Shown: piece by piece, positions 54,914 to 64,000 of the stretch | How positions within the stretch are numbered: the first letter of the stretch is position 1 | How the letters are laid out: the number at the start of each line of letters is the position of its first letter | Source: Diplodia intermedia | Lineage: Eukaryota; Ascomycota; Dothideomycetes; Botryosphaeriales; Botryosphaeriaceae | DNA: 64,000 bases | Assembly: GCA_021495925.1 (NCBI GenBank) | Contig: JAKEKT010000126.1 | Span: forward strand, 23,957 to 87,956 | Direction of reading: 5' to 3' | The notes under the pieces: model-generated | The model's database searches: none | Told to the model about the DNA's origin: nothing | The model's input: the letters and a program-made list of their open reading frames with translations, nothing else | Made by a program: the position numbers and the translations under genes

Positions 54914-55930
54914 ATGTTTGGTCAAGCCCTCCTCGCCGCCGCCACTCTCGCGGGCTCCGCCGCCGCAGGCACGGTACTCTGGGATGGACGATTCAACGAG
55001 TTCAACTCGTCGGCCGACCTAAACAACTGGTCATGGGCAAACCAGGTACGTTCTTCTTCCCAGGATACAGCTTCTGAATAGAATGGCCTTTCTTTTTCAA
55101 TGCCTTTGTCTTTCCAAAACCCTCATCCGCTAAAACTCCCCCTCTCCCCCCACTAGGTCGGCCCGTACCAATACTACATCCACGGCAGCGGCAACGTGAC
55201 CGACTACGTCAACCTCTCGCCCTCGTACAAGAACCCAGCCGACACGGGCTCCGCCCAAGGCGTGCGCATCACCATCGACCCGACGGCCAAGTGGAACAGC
55301 GACATGTGGCGCACGGAGCTGATCCCGCAGACGACCGCGGCCATCGCCAGCGGCACCGTCTTCTACCACTTCAGCATCTCGCGAAGCGCGACCAACGCGC
55401 CGTCGGCCGCGCACGAGCACCAGGTCAACTTCTTCGAGTCGCACTTCACGGAGCTCAAGTACGGCTGGCTCAGCGGCGCGAGCGGCGAAACCGACCCGAC
55501 CCTGCGGTGGATGGTCGGCGGCGCGAGCGAGTGGTCGACGCCCTTCGAGCCCGACGTCTGGCACAACGTCGCGTACGAGATCGACTTCGCCGCCCAGACC
55601 GTCGGCTTCTGGCACAGCACCGGCGCCGACGCCCTCGTGCAGACCGTCGCTCCCGTCGCGGCGAGTGGCGCGAGTAGTAATGGCGCCGACTGGCACCTCG
55701 GCGTGCTGCGCCTGCCGCGCACCGGCTACGACACGGATGATGAAGAGGACTGGTTCTTCAGCGGCGTGTACGTCGAGGGCGGCGACATCACGACGAGCGT
55801 CGCGGGTCCTGGTGAGCGTGCTTTTTCTTCTTCTTCTTCTTCTTCTTCTTCTTCTTCTTCCGAGTCGACCGAGACGACGACGACGACGACGACGACGACT
55901 GCTGACGTGTCGACCCCCCGAGCAGTCTAG
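54914..55930 (+). CDS. Secreted beta-glucanase, glycoside hydrolase family 131
   Basis: Exons 54914-55045 and 55157 onward. A signal peptide (MFGQALLAAATLAGSAAAG) precedes GTVLWDGRFNEFNSSADLNN and WSWANQVGPYQYYIHG. Further family signatures are WRTELIP, FYHFSISRS, HQVNFFESHFTELKYGW, WHNVAYEIDF and WHLGVLRLPR. The C terminus is ambiguous. A consensus intron, 55812-55925 (GTGAGC...GAGCAG), would end the protein at GDITTSVAGPV (246 aa with the five-base exon 55926-55930). Unspliced, the frame stays open through a poly-Ser and poly-Thr tract to the same TAG. GH131 enzymes cut beta-1,3/1,4-glucans and often carry a CBM1 after a Ser/Thr linker; none follows here. Confidence 0.88.
55824..55900. repeat. 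TTC and GAC trinucleotide microsatellites
   Basis: A TTC run (about 55824-55860) and a GAC/ACG run (about 55872-55900) lie inside the optional last intron of the GH131 gene. Read as coding they give poly-Ser and poly-Thr. Confidence 0.85.
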
Positions 55931-56706
55931 CGTTTCCATGACGCCCCCGGTTTTTCCTTGACGCCTGTTGCTCCCCTCGCAAACTACGCTTGAGACGACG
56001 ATTGTCTAGTCGGTGGCGGCGCGGGCCCGGCTGTGGGGGACGGCGAAGCGGTTCGCGCAATGTGGTGGGGACCTACGGCTGGGCGGGAAGCGACGCTTTG
56101 CGAGAGTGGGTAGGTGCACTTGTACGGAGCTCAATGAGTATCAGGCACAATGTTTGTTGCGATGACGGGCAACGCGCTTGGAGGAGGAGCTGGATTTCAG
56201 TTCTCTGTTGATACTTCTTTCTTTACCTTTGGAGCGGTCCGTGTATAACCTGGAAAACGATGATAGTGAACGTGGCCACGAGTCGATTTCGGTCATCCTT
56301 TCGTCCTGAATTCAAGTGCTTGAGGGTACTTCTCTGTCCCATCGTATACAGATCGAAATTCGAGCTGAAGAAAAGGAAAAAAAGCAATCTCGAGCTTGGT
56401 CGATTGGCACTACACCGATTTGAACGCGGAATAGACCAATAAGATGGAGTCCGACACGTCCACTTGGAGCTTGCAGAAAACACTCTGCGGTTCTCCAACA
56501 TATCGCTTAAAGAGCCCGCGCCCCTGTATGATCCGCATCTCAAAAAGATCTGGAAAGATCCGAGAAGAGCCACTCACATGGCAGTCCGTCTAGCCTTCCT
56601 TGCACGCCCCGCGTCATTGCTACTGCCCTAAAGCCATCGATGTCTCTTTCCAGGGGTTTCGAGCCGAAACCGTAGAGCGAAAGTCCGCCAGTATTACAAC
56701 ACTCGC
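55931..56706. other. Intergenic between convergent genes
   Basis: 3' flanks of GH131 (plus) and the SDR gene (minus). No gene supported. Confidence 0.5.
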
Positions 56707-57943
56707 CTAATATGTCGACGGGAACCCGCTCAACCGGCCACCGTCGGTAACTTGCACCGAGCCGTTGAGGTAAGACCCGCCCTTGCCCACCATGTACAGG
56801 ATCAAGCCCGCGATATCGTCGAACGAGCCCTTCCTCCCGGCCGGCACCTGGCTAACCGGATACTCCTGATCATGCTCGCCCGTCATCGCGCTCGGATACA
56901 CTGTTTTGCACGACCAGTCAGCACAAGGATTCCCCACCCCCCACCACCGCAGACCAATCCACCAAAAAGAACCAGAAGGAGAATAGGGCAAAGCAAAACG
57001 AAAAAAAAAAAAAAAAAAACACGAAAAGGAGGAAAAGAAGAAGGAGGGAAGAAAAAAAAAAAAAGAACCCACCACCCGGCGCAACGACATTGCTCCGCAC
57101 GCCCCACGGCACCAGCAGCGTCGCCAGCACCTTGCCGACATGGACGGCCGCCGCCTTGCTTGCGCTGTACGCGACGCCGGCCGTGACGTGCCTGTTGAAC
57201 CCGGCGATGCTCGCGACCGTCAGCACCTGGCTGGTGCGCAAGTCGCCCTCGTCCACGCCCTCCCTCTCGCCCGACTCCCTCGTCCACGCCCGCGCCCTCG
57301 TCGCGCCCGCCTCCACGCGGCCCGCCCGCCACCCGCGCCGCGCGTTGCCCGCGTCCAGCAGGTGCAGGAACGACGCCGTCACCAGCGCGACGCTGGCCGT
57401 GTTTGTGCGCAGCGTGTCGAGCCAGTCGCCGCCATCCCCGTCGTCGTCGTCGTCGAAGCCGTTGAGCAGGATCCCCTGCAGCTCGGCGACCGACCGCGCC
57501 TCCAGCGCGGGCTTGTTGGGCGGCCCCGTCTTGCCCGCGTTGTTGACGAGGACGTCGAGGTGGCCCGAGTCGCGCTCGATGGCGGCGGCGGCGGCGGCGA
57601 CCGAGGCGCGCGAGGTGATGTCGGTGGGCAGCGGCATGGCCGTGTCCGCCGCGGCGACGTTGGGGAGGGCGTTGAGCGTTTGGCATGCGGCCGAGAGGAC
57701 GTCGGCGCGGCGCCCGAGCAGGTAGATGCGTTTGGCCCCGGTTTGGGCCATGGCCGACGCCATGGCGAGGCCGATGCCTGGGGGGTGGGTGGTGGTGGGT
57801 TAGCGAGGGGGATTGGTGGGGGGGGCGGAGAGGAGAGGAGAGGTGGTGGGTTTTGCCGTACCGCTGCCGCCGCCGGTGATGGCGACGACGAGGCCCTTGG
57901 CGCTGAGGATGTTGTTGGGGTCGACGGTGGTGTTGGGATCCAT
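56707..57943 (-). CDS. Short-chain dehydrogenase/reductase (SDR)
   Basis: Three exons on the minus strand, 57862-57943, 57073-57777 and 56707-56900, give 326 aa from the ATG at 57943 (an in-frame ATG at 57997 is possible). The cofactor motif TGGGSGIG lies at residues 23-30 and is split by intron 1. It is followed by LLGRR, NNAGKTGPP, catalytic Ser in VASIAGF, and YSASKAAAVHVGK. After intron 2 come VAPGVYPSAMTGE and the ending GSVQVTDGGRLSGFPSTY. This is a classical NAD(P)-dependent oxidoreductase; the substrate is unknown. An Asp/Gly-rich insert (GFDDDDDGDGGDW) and an Arg-rich insert before the active site are unusual. Intron 2 (172 bases) holds two long homopolymers. Confidence 0.9.
57001..57064. 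repeat. Paired poly-A (poly-T on the sense strand) tracts in an intron
   Basis: Nineteen A at 57001-57019 and thirteen A at 57052-57064, separated by a purine-rich spacer, lie inside the SDR gene's second intron. Confidence 0.9.
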
Positions 57944-58466
57944 GGCTGGCTGTGGTCGCCGGAGCGCTGGTGTTGAGGGAATGTGGGGAAAGGTCAATTG
58001 ACGGATGTAAGCTGTGGGAAGCTATGGAGCAGGAAGCGGAGAGACTGGATTGAATTTGGGGACGAGGAAGAAGCGGACTTTATGACGCAGACGGCATCCT
58101 ACCAACGGGCTCATGCCGCCCCTGCCCCTCACGACGGCGGGAGAAAGGTGGGGTGTGATTACAGTTGTGCCCCAAGCCATCAATCACGTCACGGTCGAAG
58201 TTAGCTGCTTCGGGCCGCGGGTTGGCGTCTGCTCTTCACTCGTCATCCTCGCCGAACCCCTCCCCCACCTTCCGCATCCGTTTAGCTCCCCACGGAAATC
58301 TCAGGCCCGAGGACGGCGGAGCGTTGCGCTTTGTCAGCCGAGGTCCCGATTTGGTCATCGAATCGTTCTGCCGCCTCGTTGCCTCGATTTTTGAGCCCAC
58401 ATCGTGGCCATGGTTGGATCTGGGTTGGCGTCGATGAAGGCTAAATTCTCATGTCTATCCGACTCT
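57944..58466. other. Intergenic, no supported gene
   Basis: Upstream of the SDR gene and downstream of GatB, both on the minus strand. Only short frames. Confidence 0.5.
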
Positions 58467-60449
58467 TCACGCGGGTATCTCGAGCAACTCCCTCAGCATT
58501 TCCTCCACCTTCTTCGCCTCGACCCTGCCGTCGTCCCCCCACCGCACTGTCTGCCCCACAAGAAACATGAGTTTACCTGTCTGGCCCTTCTCCTTGATCG
58601 CAGTGATCGTATCTGGGTTATCATCGAGCACATCTTGGACCAACGACCGGTACTCGTCTCTGGTCATGGGAACCAGCAAAAGCTTCTCTTCTTCGACGAT
58701 GCGCTCGACGGGCCGCTCGTCGCCATAGAAAACCTTTGAGAGAAGCTGCTTCGAGGTCGGGCCCGTGATCTGGCGGCGCAGCGAGTGGAGGATGATGGAG
58801 GCGAGCTGCTCGGCTGGGACGACGTTGTCGGACCAAGTGATGTCTGCGCTGGTCATCAGGCCACCGAGTTCCATGAGCACCCTGACGACTGTTAGCTTCG
58901 TGAGTAAAGCGCGCCGACGCCCTGATACGTACCAGTTGCCAGCAGCCTTGCCCAGCTTCAACGACGCCTGCTCTTCCGCCGTCGTCTGCCGGTTCAGCTT
59001 CTCCACGACGTCGAAGTAGTAATCCAGCCTATCCCCCGTATCCAGCCCGACCAGCGTCTTCGCATCCTTCATGCTCAACCCATACCTCGGATCCACCATG
59101 AGCATGTCCACCGTCTCGTCCGGCAAAGCCGGCAGCGTCTCCCGCAGATGCCTCACAAGATCCTCGCCCACGACCACCGGCCCCAAATCCGGATCGGGCA
59201 TGTACCGGTAATCCACCTCCCCCTCCTTCCCCCTCAGCTTCCGCGTCTCCGCGCTCCCCAGCGTCCACCCCCTCGTCTCGCCCTCGATCGCGCCGCCCGC
59301 CTCCAGCACCGCCATCTGCCTGTCCCTCTCCGCCACGATCGCATCCTCGACCGCCTTGAAGCTGCTCAGGTTCTTGATCTCCGTGCGCTGCCCCAGGCCG
59401 CCCACGCCGTGGTACTCGCACGCCGCCGCCCCCGCCGCGTCGCCGCCCCCGCCGCGTTGCCGCACGCTGACGTTGACGTCGGCGCGCAAGCCGCCGACCT
59501 CCATGCCCGCGGTGACAGCGCCGACGCTTTTGAGGACTTGCTGGATCTTGCGCACGCAGGCGGCGGCGGTTTGCGGGTGGTGCATGTGCGGCAGCGTGAT
59601 GATCTCGACGAGCGGGTGCGAGACGCGGTTGAAGTCGAGCAGGTGCGTCGACGGCGGCTGCGCGATGGTTTTGGCCGTGTCTTGCTCCATTTGGATCTGC
59701 TTGATGCCGATTGTGATCGAGGGGCCGTCGCGTGGGTCGATGCCGTCGCGGGCGTAGAGGGTGATTTGGCCGTCGCGGGCGAAGGGCTCTGTGGGGAGGC
59801 AGATGGGTTAGCATGCTGGCGCGTTGGAATTGGAGGGGGAAGCGCGGGCGCGAGTTGCTGTGGGGGCGGGTGTACCGTAGTACTGGGTGATCTGGTAGCC
59901 CTGCGGCTGGTCCTGGTAGAAGTAGTGTTTCCGGTCGAAGCTGCTCTTCGGCTGGATGTCGCACCCCAGGGCGATGGCGGCGCGCAGGGCGGGGAGCAGC
60001 GTCTCGGGCTGGAAGTGCGGCTGGGTGCCGGGGAAGGCGACATCGAAGAGGGCGGCGTGGGAGTTGGGGGCGTCGGCGGTCGAGGTGGCGGCGGTAGAGA
60101 ACAGCTTGCGGGCGGTGTTGAGCTCGGCGTGGATCTCGATGCCCACGGTCAACTCCCACTTCTCCAGCAGCGGGTCGGCGGCTTTGGCCTTGTCGTTGGT
60201 CTTGCTCTTCTTGGCCCTCTTCCCGCCGGCTTCGGCTTTCTTGCGGCGCTCCTCGTCCTTGAGCTGTTTCCTGAAGGGCACGACGTCATCGCGGAGGCGG
60301 GCGGCGGCGTGTAGGTAGCGAGCGGTGGGTTGGAGCGCAATTGGGCGGGAGCGGGGCGATTGATGGAGGGTACGCAGGCATGATTGGCATATGTATGGCT
60401 TCCGGCGGAGGGCGGCGTCGAGCAGGCTGCGTGAGCGCGTGGGGAGCAT
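58467..60449 (-). CDS. PET112: Mitochondrial glutamyl-tRNA(Gln) amidotransferase subunit B
   Basis: Three exons on the minus strand, 59876-60449, 58933-59788 and 58467-58881, give 614 aa. The Arg- and Ser-rich start (MLPTRSRSLLDAALRRK) fits a mitochondrial presequence. GatB hallmarks follow: WELTVGIEIHAEL, FDVAFPGTQP, then the RKHYFYQDQPQGYQITQYY loop. After intron 1 come LDFNRVSHPLVEI, ADVNVSVR, TEIKNLSSFKAVEDAI and EVDYRYMPDPDLGP. The last exon holds the tail domain (LRRQITGPTSKQLLSKVF). With GatA and the fungal GatF, it converts Glu-tRNA(Gln) to Gln-tRNA(Gln) in the mitochondrial matrix. Gly- and Ala-rich inserts (QRGGGGDAAGAAACEY) look like GC-driven expansions. Introns 1 and 2 are 87 and 51 bases. 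Confidence 0.95.
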
Positions 60450-60807
60450 GGTTGCGGAGCTGCCGTGTCGGACGAGCTCGCGCGTTTTTGCTCCTGCGTC
60501 CCGGCCCGAGCTCTTGCCCCCCAAATCTTACCCTGCGATTCAATTACTGACCGCGGCTCACGTGTGCGAAGAGGATTTTTTACTAAAGGAGGAAAGCAAA
60601 CAGCCCGATTCGAATGACTGAAGATCAGCAGTGTCAAGTGGTATGTGTTGTCAATCATATTTCCCGGCGGCGCAAGAATGGAAGTATACGCGTGTATGTA
60701 TTTTTTTACAATGGAAGTACCCTTCCTAATATTTACATTGAAATCCTCCCTTCAAACAGTTGCCAATTCAGTTACTTTTCATAATACATGACCACCGTTC
60801 AGCGCGT
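60450..60807. other. Short intergenic gap
   Basis: 5' flank of GatB and 3' flank of the Alt a 1-like gene. An A/T-rich patch at about 60690-60760 may hold polyadenylation signals of the latter. No gene. Confidence 0.5.
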
Positions 60808-61312
60808 TTAGTAAGTGCCATAGCGGGAGCCAAGAACGGTCGAGGCGTTGGCAACCTGGCTGCAGACAAAGTCATCCGCGCCATTGCCGCCGGCGTGGCA
60901 GTAAGTCGGCACAGCGACGGTACCGTTGACAACAGAGCTGCACCAAAGAAACAACTCGTTAGCATCCCGAGCTCCTTCAATCACCGCGCAGTTCGAGCTT
61001 GACTCACTTCATGCCGACCTCCCGGGTGATGGTCAGGTTCCAGCCGCCGGTCTGAGCGAGTTCCGAGATCTGGAAGTAGTAGTTGTACTCGCTACCCTCG
61101 CACTGGGTGATGCGCGGGTACACGAGCGAGGCCGGGTCGCCCTGCGAGCACTTGGCGCCGGCGGGCGAGATGTCGAACGAGGCGGCCTGGATGCCGTTGT
61201 TCTTGCGGACGAAAAGGTTCTGGATGGCGACCGTGTTGGGGTCCGCCGCGGTGTTGGCCAGAGGGACGGCGGCGGCGAGGCCGGCGAGAGCGAGGGTGAG
61301 GGTGAACTGCAT
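60808..61312 (-). CDS. Small secreted Alt a 1-like (AA1-like domain) protein
   Basis: Two exons on the minus strand, 61008-61312 and 60808-60937, split by a 70-base intron (GTGAGT...GTGCAG), give 144 aa. The signal peptide is MQFTLTLALAGLAAAVP. The mature protein has four Cys in the contexts AKCSQGD, TQCEGS, TYCHAGGNG and FVCSQVA. The run VPTYCHAGGNGADDFVC closely resembles the C-terminal signature of the AA1-like family named after the Alternaria protein Alt a 1. Such proteins are abundant secreted beta-barrels of Dothideomycetes and relatives; some bind plant defence proteins and act as allergens. The role here is inferred from the family only. A TATA-like element lies about 85 bases upstream. 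Confidence 0.8.
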
Positions 61313-62927
61313 GTTGACTGTGGGTTTGGATAGAGAGGTTCTCGGAGACTGGTGGTGGGTTTGGATGGAATGTGGACTCTGGACTACATGTGTACTTATA
61401 TGTTGGCATCAGGCGCGAGGCTCCTTAATAATGATGGATTAGGCAAGCCACAGCCGTGGAATACGAGGGCTGTGGATTGGCAGCGGCCTGCGCGTTGCAG
61501 ACGTTGACAGGGCTGCTTGGACAGCGTAGCATTGTCTCCGCGGTGTAACGATGCCACGGACCCGGGACCGGCCAGTGGAAACAAGGACAGACCGTACGCC
61601 TCCGCCATCGCGGGTGGAAAGGGATGAAACAGGGCTGTGTGCCCTACCGCCGTTCCCTGCAGATCGATATGGTAATCGGCAATTGTGCTGTGATGTCATG
61701 CAGGGTCCTAGAGCTTAAGATAGAAGCACACATCGATCGATCTATTCCCATTGCGGGAAGGGCTATTCGTATTCGCAGCGAAGGCGTTGCCATCTGACCA
61801 GCCGTAAATGGTAAGGAGGCAGCAAGCTAGCTTTGGCTGTGACGTCGAGCATTATTCAGAGGTCAATTTTGATGGTACGGGATGCACCGTCGACGTGACT
61901 GTTAGGCCAGAGAAGATCAAGAGACGGAGGGGGAGAAACAAAGATGACTCGAGATGCTCCCACTTATAGCACACCTCCTTTTCTTTTTTTTAGCCTCTAA
62001 TTTTCAAGGGTGTTTGTCTGCGACCCGTCGGTCTCCGGCGCTATTGCCGACCTGTAGCCCCGACCGCCGGGCTTACTATATCCGGTAGTGGTTGCGCTTT
62101 GCCCCATTATAAAACAACGTCTAAGCGCCACGGCGGGTGACAGCTATGCTTCACCGAGGACACGACACTCTTCAAACGTAGGTAGTTGAATCCATTGTCC
62201 GGACATATATGTGAGTTTGGAATGCAGACAACCGTGTCCAGATATCAGAGTCAACTGCCTACGTACATGTATGTGGTGTAGGCCCCACCCGTGCACCTCT
62301 CAGTGCACCGGGCCCTGCGCCGTCATCCCTCCCCCCACCACCTCCTCGAAGCACCACTCAAACGTCGTCAGGAAGCCCGAGAAGAGGACGGCGACGACCA
62401 TGGCCAGGCCGTCCGTGGAAGAGTGTGGCTGCGCGCGGCCCGGCCGGACGATGGGCGCCGGAGACGGGTTGGGTGGTGGTATTTACGGTGGTGAGGTTGG
62501 AGCTGCTGCCCGCGGGCGATGCGACGAGGTGTCGTAGGCTGGGCGACACAGCGTTGAACCAAGTCCGCGAGCTCGTGGGGAGGGGCGCGATCGCCGGGGA
62601 TCAGGGCCAGGAGCTCCGGTTGTCGATGCTCCAGCCGGGATGCACGTGGTCGATGGCTTCGTCGACGATCCATTGTTGGATTGCTGAGCGCTCCTGCCAA
62701 CAACGGTACGCGGCCAAAGGGGGAGACATTTCGCCTAATGGAGATGCAGACGGCCGAGACTCGAGGTACACGGCGCTGGACGGGGAGGAATTGTATGGCC
62801 TTCAGGAGAAGTAAAAGGCTGGAAGATAGATGACGGCAATGAAGATTGTCTACGTTCCGCGACCCATGATTGCACGCGAAAGCAACCGCTTCCAGAAGAC
62901 ACCACGAACCGGTAGCCCCTCCAATTC
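61313..62927. other. Intergenic, no supported gene
   Basis: Promoter of the Alt a 1-like gene and 3' flank of the terminal hypothetical gene. Frames at 62368-62814 on either strand look partly protein-like (on the minus strand, WIVDEAIDHVHPGWS) but are interrupted and have no clear start or family. They could be a further 3' exon or a relic. Confidence 0.4.
61394..61400 (-). promoter_or_regulatory. TATA-like box of the Alt a 1-like gene
   Basis: TATAAGT on the minus strand, about 85 bases upstream of the start codon at 61312. Confidence 0.45.
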
Positions 62928-64000
62928 TCACGCTCTGTACACACCCGCCCATTGCTCCCGCTCCCTCTCGCCATCGCCCGCCCACCCATCTACACCACCA
63001 TCCGCCCGCTCCTCCGGCAGCGCCTCCCACTTGACCGCAACGCCCCCACCGCCCTCCTGTCCCCTCTTCGCCAGCCTCTCCCCGTTCCGGCTCCTGAGCT
63101 CGAACTTCAAATCCGCCGGCTCGATTAGGATGTGCATCTGGAACTCCGCCAGCCAGTACGCATGGTTCTTCACCCCACCAAGACAACAGAACAAGTAATG
63201 GTACCAGCGTGCACTATCATGGCGGACCATATCTGCGTGCATGAGAGTCGATTCAATGGTGCAGAGCTTGGTGACGCCACTACCAACACCGTGTTGCGGC
63301 TGTCGTCGTTGCTGCGATTGCTGCTTGAACGTCCGCGGCAAGCTGTTTGGAGGCAGCAGCGACATGACGATCTGGGTGCGCCAAGGTTCGAGCTCGGTGC
63401 CGGCGGCGCGCTTGAGGCGGTAGGGGTGGTGGACGCCACGTGTGACGGTGATGGGGTCGCCCTGCGAGGTCGGGAGTCTGTTGTGAGTCTTGTTTCCTTG
63501 AAACAGATAGCCTGGCTACTATGGGGACAATCTTGTTACCTTTTTGACAACCCAGTGGATTTGGCCGTCAACCCACTTCTTCTTGTCGTACGGATCGATA
63601 ACAACGTCTTCGCCGGCGTGGCGTCGTGCGTCATACTTCTCGCGGCAGAGTATGCCATAGCTGGCACGGCAACAGCGTGTCGTGTACATGGCGCTTTCCG
63701 ATACGATCTCCTGGACGCGGTTCATGACCAGGCCGTGGCAGACTGCGAGCTGGCTATGAGGAGAGGAGAGGCACCATTAGCTACTACCACTCTTGGTCAG
63801 GGAAATGGAAAAGGGGGTGTGGGTGTGGGGCGTCGTGTTCGGGTCGTACTGTTGTTGTTGTTGTTGTTGTTGTTGTCGTTTTCGTCGTCGCGATCTTGAC
63901 GGGTGTGCTGCGGAGAGTAATGGGGTGGTTGCGGTTGCGGTTGCGGTTGTGCGGCGGGACACGAAACCGTCGTCGTCGTCGTCGTCGCCGCCGCCGCCGC
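62928..64000 (-). CDS. Unrecognised protein, 5' end beyond the window
   Basis: Minus-strand exons inferred at 63850-64000 (partial), 63540-63753 and 62928-63461. The first, open to the window edge, reads poly-Gly and poly-Asp, then SAAHPSRSRRRKR and poly-Gln. An intron (GTACGA...CTCATAG) joins it in frame to QLAVCHGLVMNRVQEIVS and YGILCREKYDARR. A second intron ends at the later of two CAG sites and leads to GDPITVTRGVHHPYRLKR, WRTQIVMSLLPPNSL, ARWYHYLFCCLGG and FQMHILIEPADLKFELRS. A low-complexity end follows, with a stop at 62928. I do not recognise the family. The N-terminal repeat unit is shared with the locus at 2.3 kb. No membrane helix is evident. Confidence 0.5.
63851..63914. repeat. 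64-base perfect direct repeat, copy 2
   Basis: Identical to 2299-2362. It lies in the first visible exon of the terminal hypothetical gene and reads, on the minus strand, SAAHPSRSRRRKR and poly-Gln. Confidence 0.9.

Noticed and set aside
59148..60314. 388-codon plus-strand frame
   Set aside because: Antisense shadow of the GatB gene.
1..64000. CRISPR arrays, insertion sequences, phage or rRNA genes
   Set aside because: No regularly spaced repeats, transposase frames, phage genes or rRNA-like segments; the DNA is a eukaryotic nuclear region.

Overview
The window is nuclear DNA of a filamentous ascomycete (Pezizomycotina). Most genes carry short introns of 46 to 140 bases with GTRNGT donors and, in several, CTAAC-like branch points. 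Coding DNA is GC-rich, and the gene set is typical of the group: a GH6 cellobiohydrolase, a GH131 glucanase, an S28 peptidase and DUF1524 nuclease, DUF3433 and DUF7025/AAA relics, and an Alt a 1-like small secreted protein. The last of these hints at Dothideomycetes; that placement is an inference and is not secure.

Left part (0-26 kb). A MOSC-domain protein is followed by an unresolved low-complexity locus, then FEN1 and mitochondrial glutaryl-CoA dehydrogenase diverging from a shared 584-base promoter region. Next come a UBC4/5-type E2, a CinA C-terminal-domain protein, a 172-aa orphan, a patatin-like phospholipase, a cytochrome P450 and a secreted S28 serine peptidase. These are scattered single genes separated by 1-3 kb of apparently non-coding DNA, and no biosynthetic cluster is evident.

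Middle part (26.7-32.2 kb). This is a gene graveyard. It holds a 5'-truncated DUF3433 membrane protein, a frameshifted and internally deleted DUF7025/AAA ATPase with an in-frame TAG, a fungal-specific protein broken by four successive frame changes, and a subtilisin relic without its catalytic block. The genes on both sides are intact, so decay is local and looks indel-driven.

Right part (33-64 kb). Here are a secreted HNH (DUF1524) nuclease, cytosolic AsnRS, the FCP1 RNA polymerase II CTD phosphatase, an F-box-type protein with a histidine-rich tail, and an Lcp5/neuroguidin ribosome-biogenesis factor. SAM synthetase and GPN3 GTPase form a tight divergent pair. A GH6 and a GH131 enzyme sit side by side as a small plant-cell-wall degradation locus. 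An SDR, mitochondrial GatB, the Alt a 1-like protein and an unrecognised gene cut by the window edge follow. A TA-rich, repeat-like island lies near 47 kb.

Two loci near opposite ends of the window (about 2.3 kb and 63.9 kb) share a perfect 64-base direct repeat that reads the same Arg-rich plus poly-Gln peptide on the minus strand. Exon boundaries below were derived by hand from splice signals, reading frame and family similarity recalled from general knowledge; no alignment was run.
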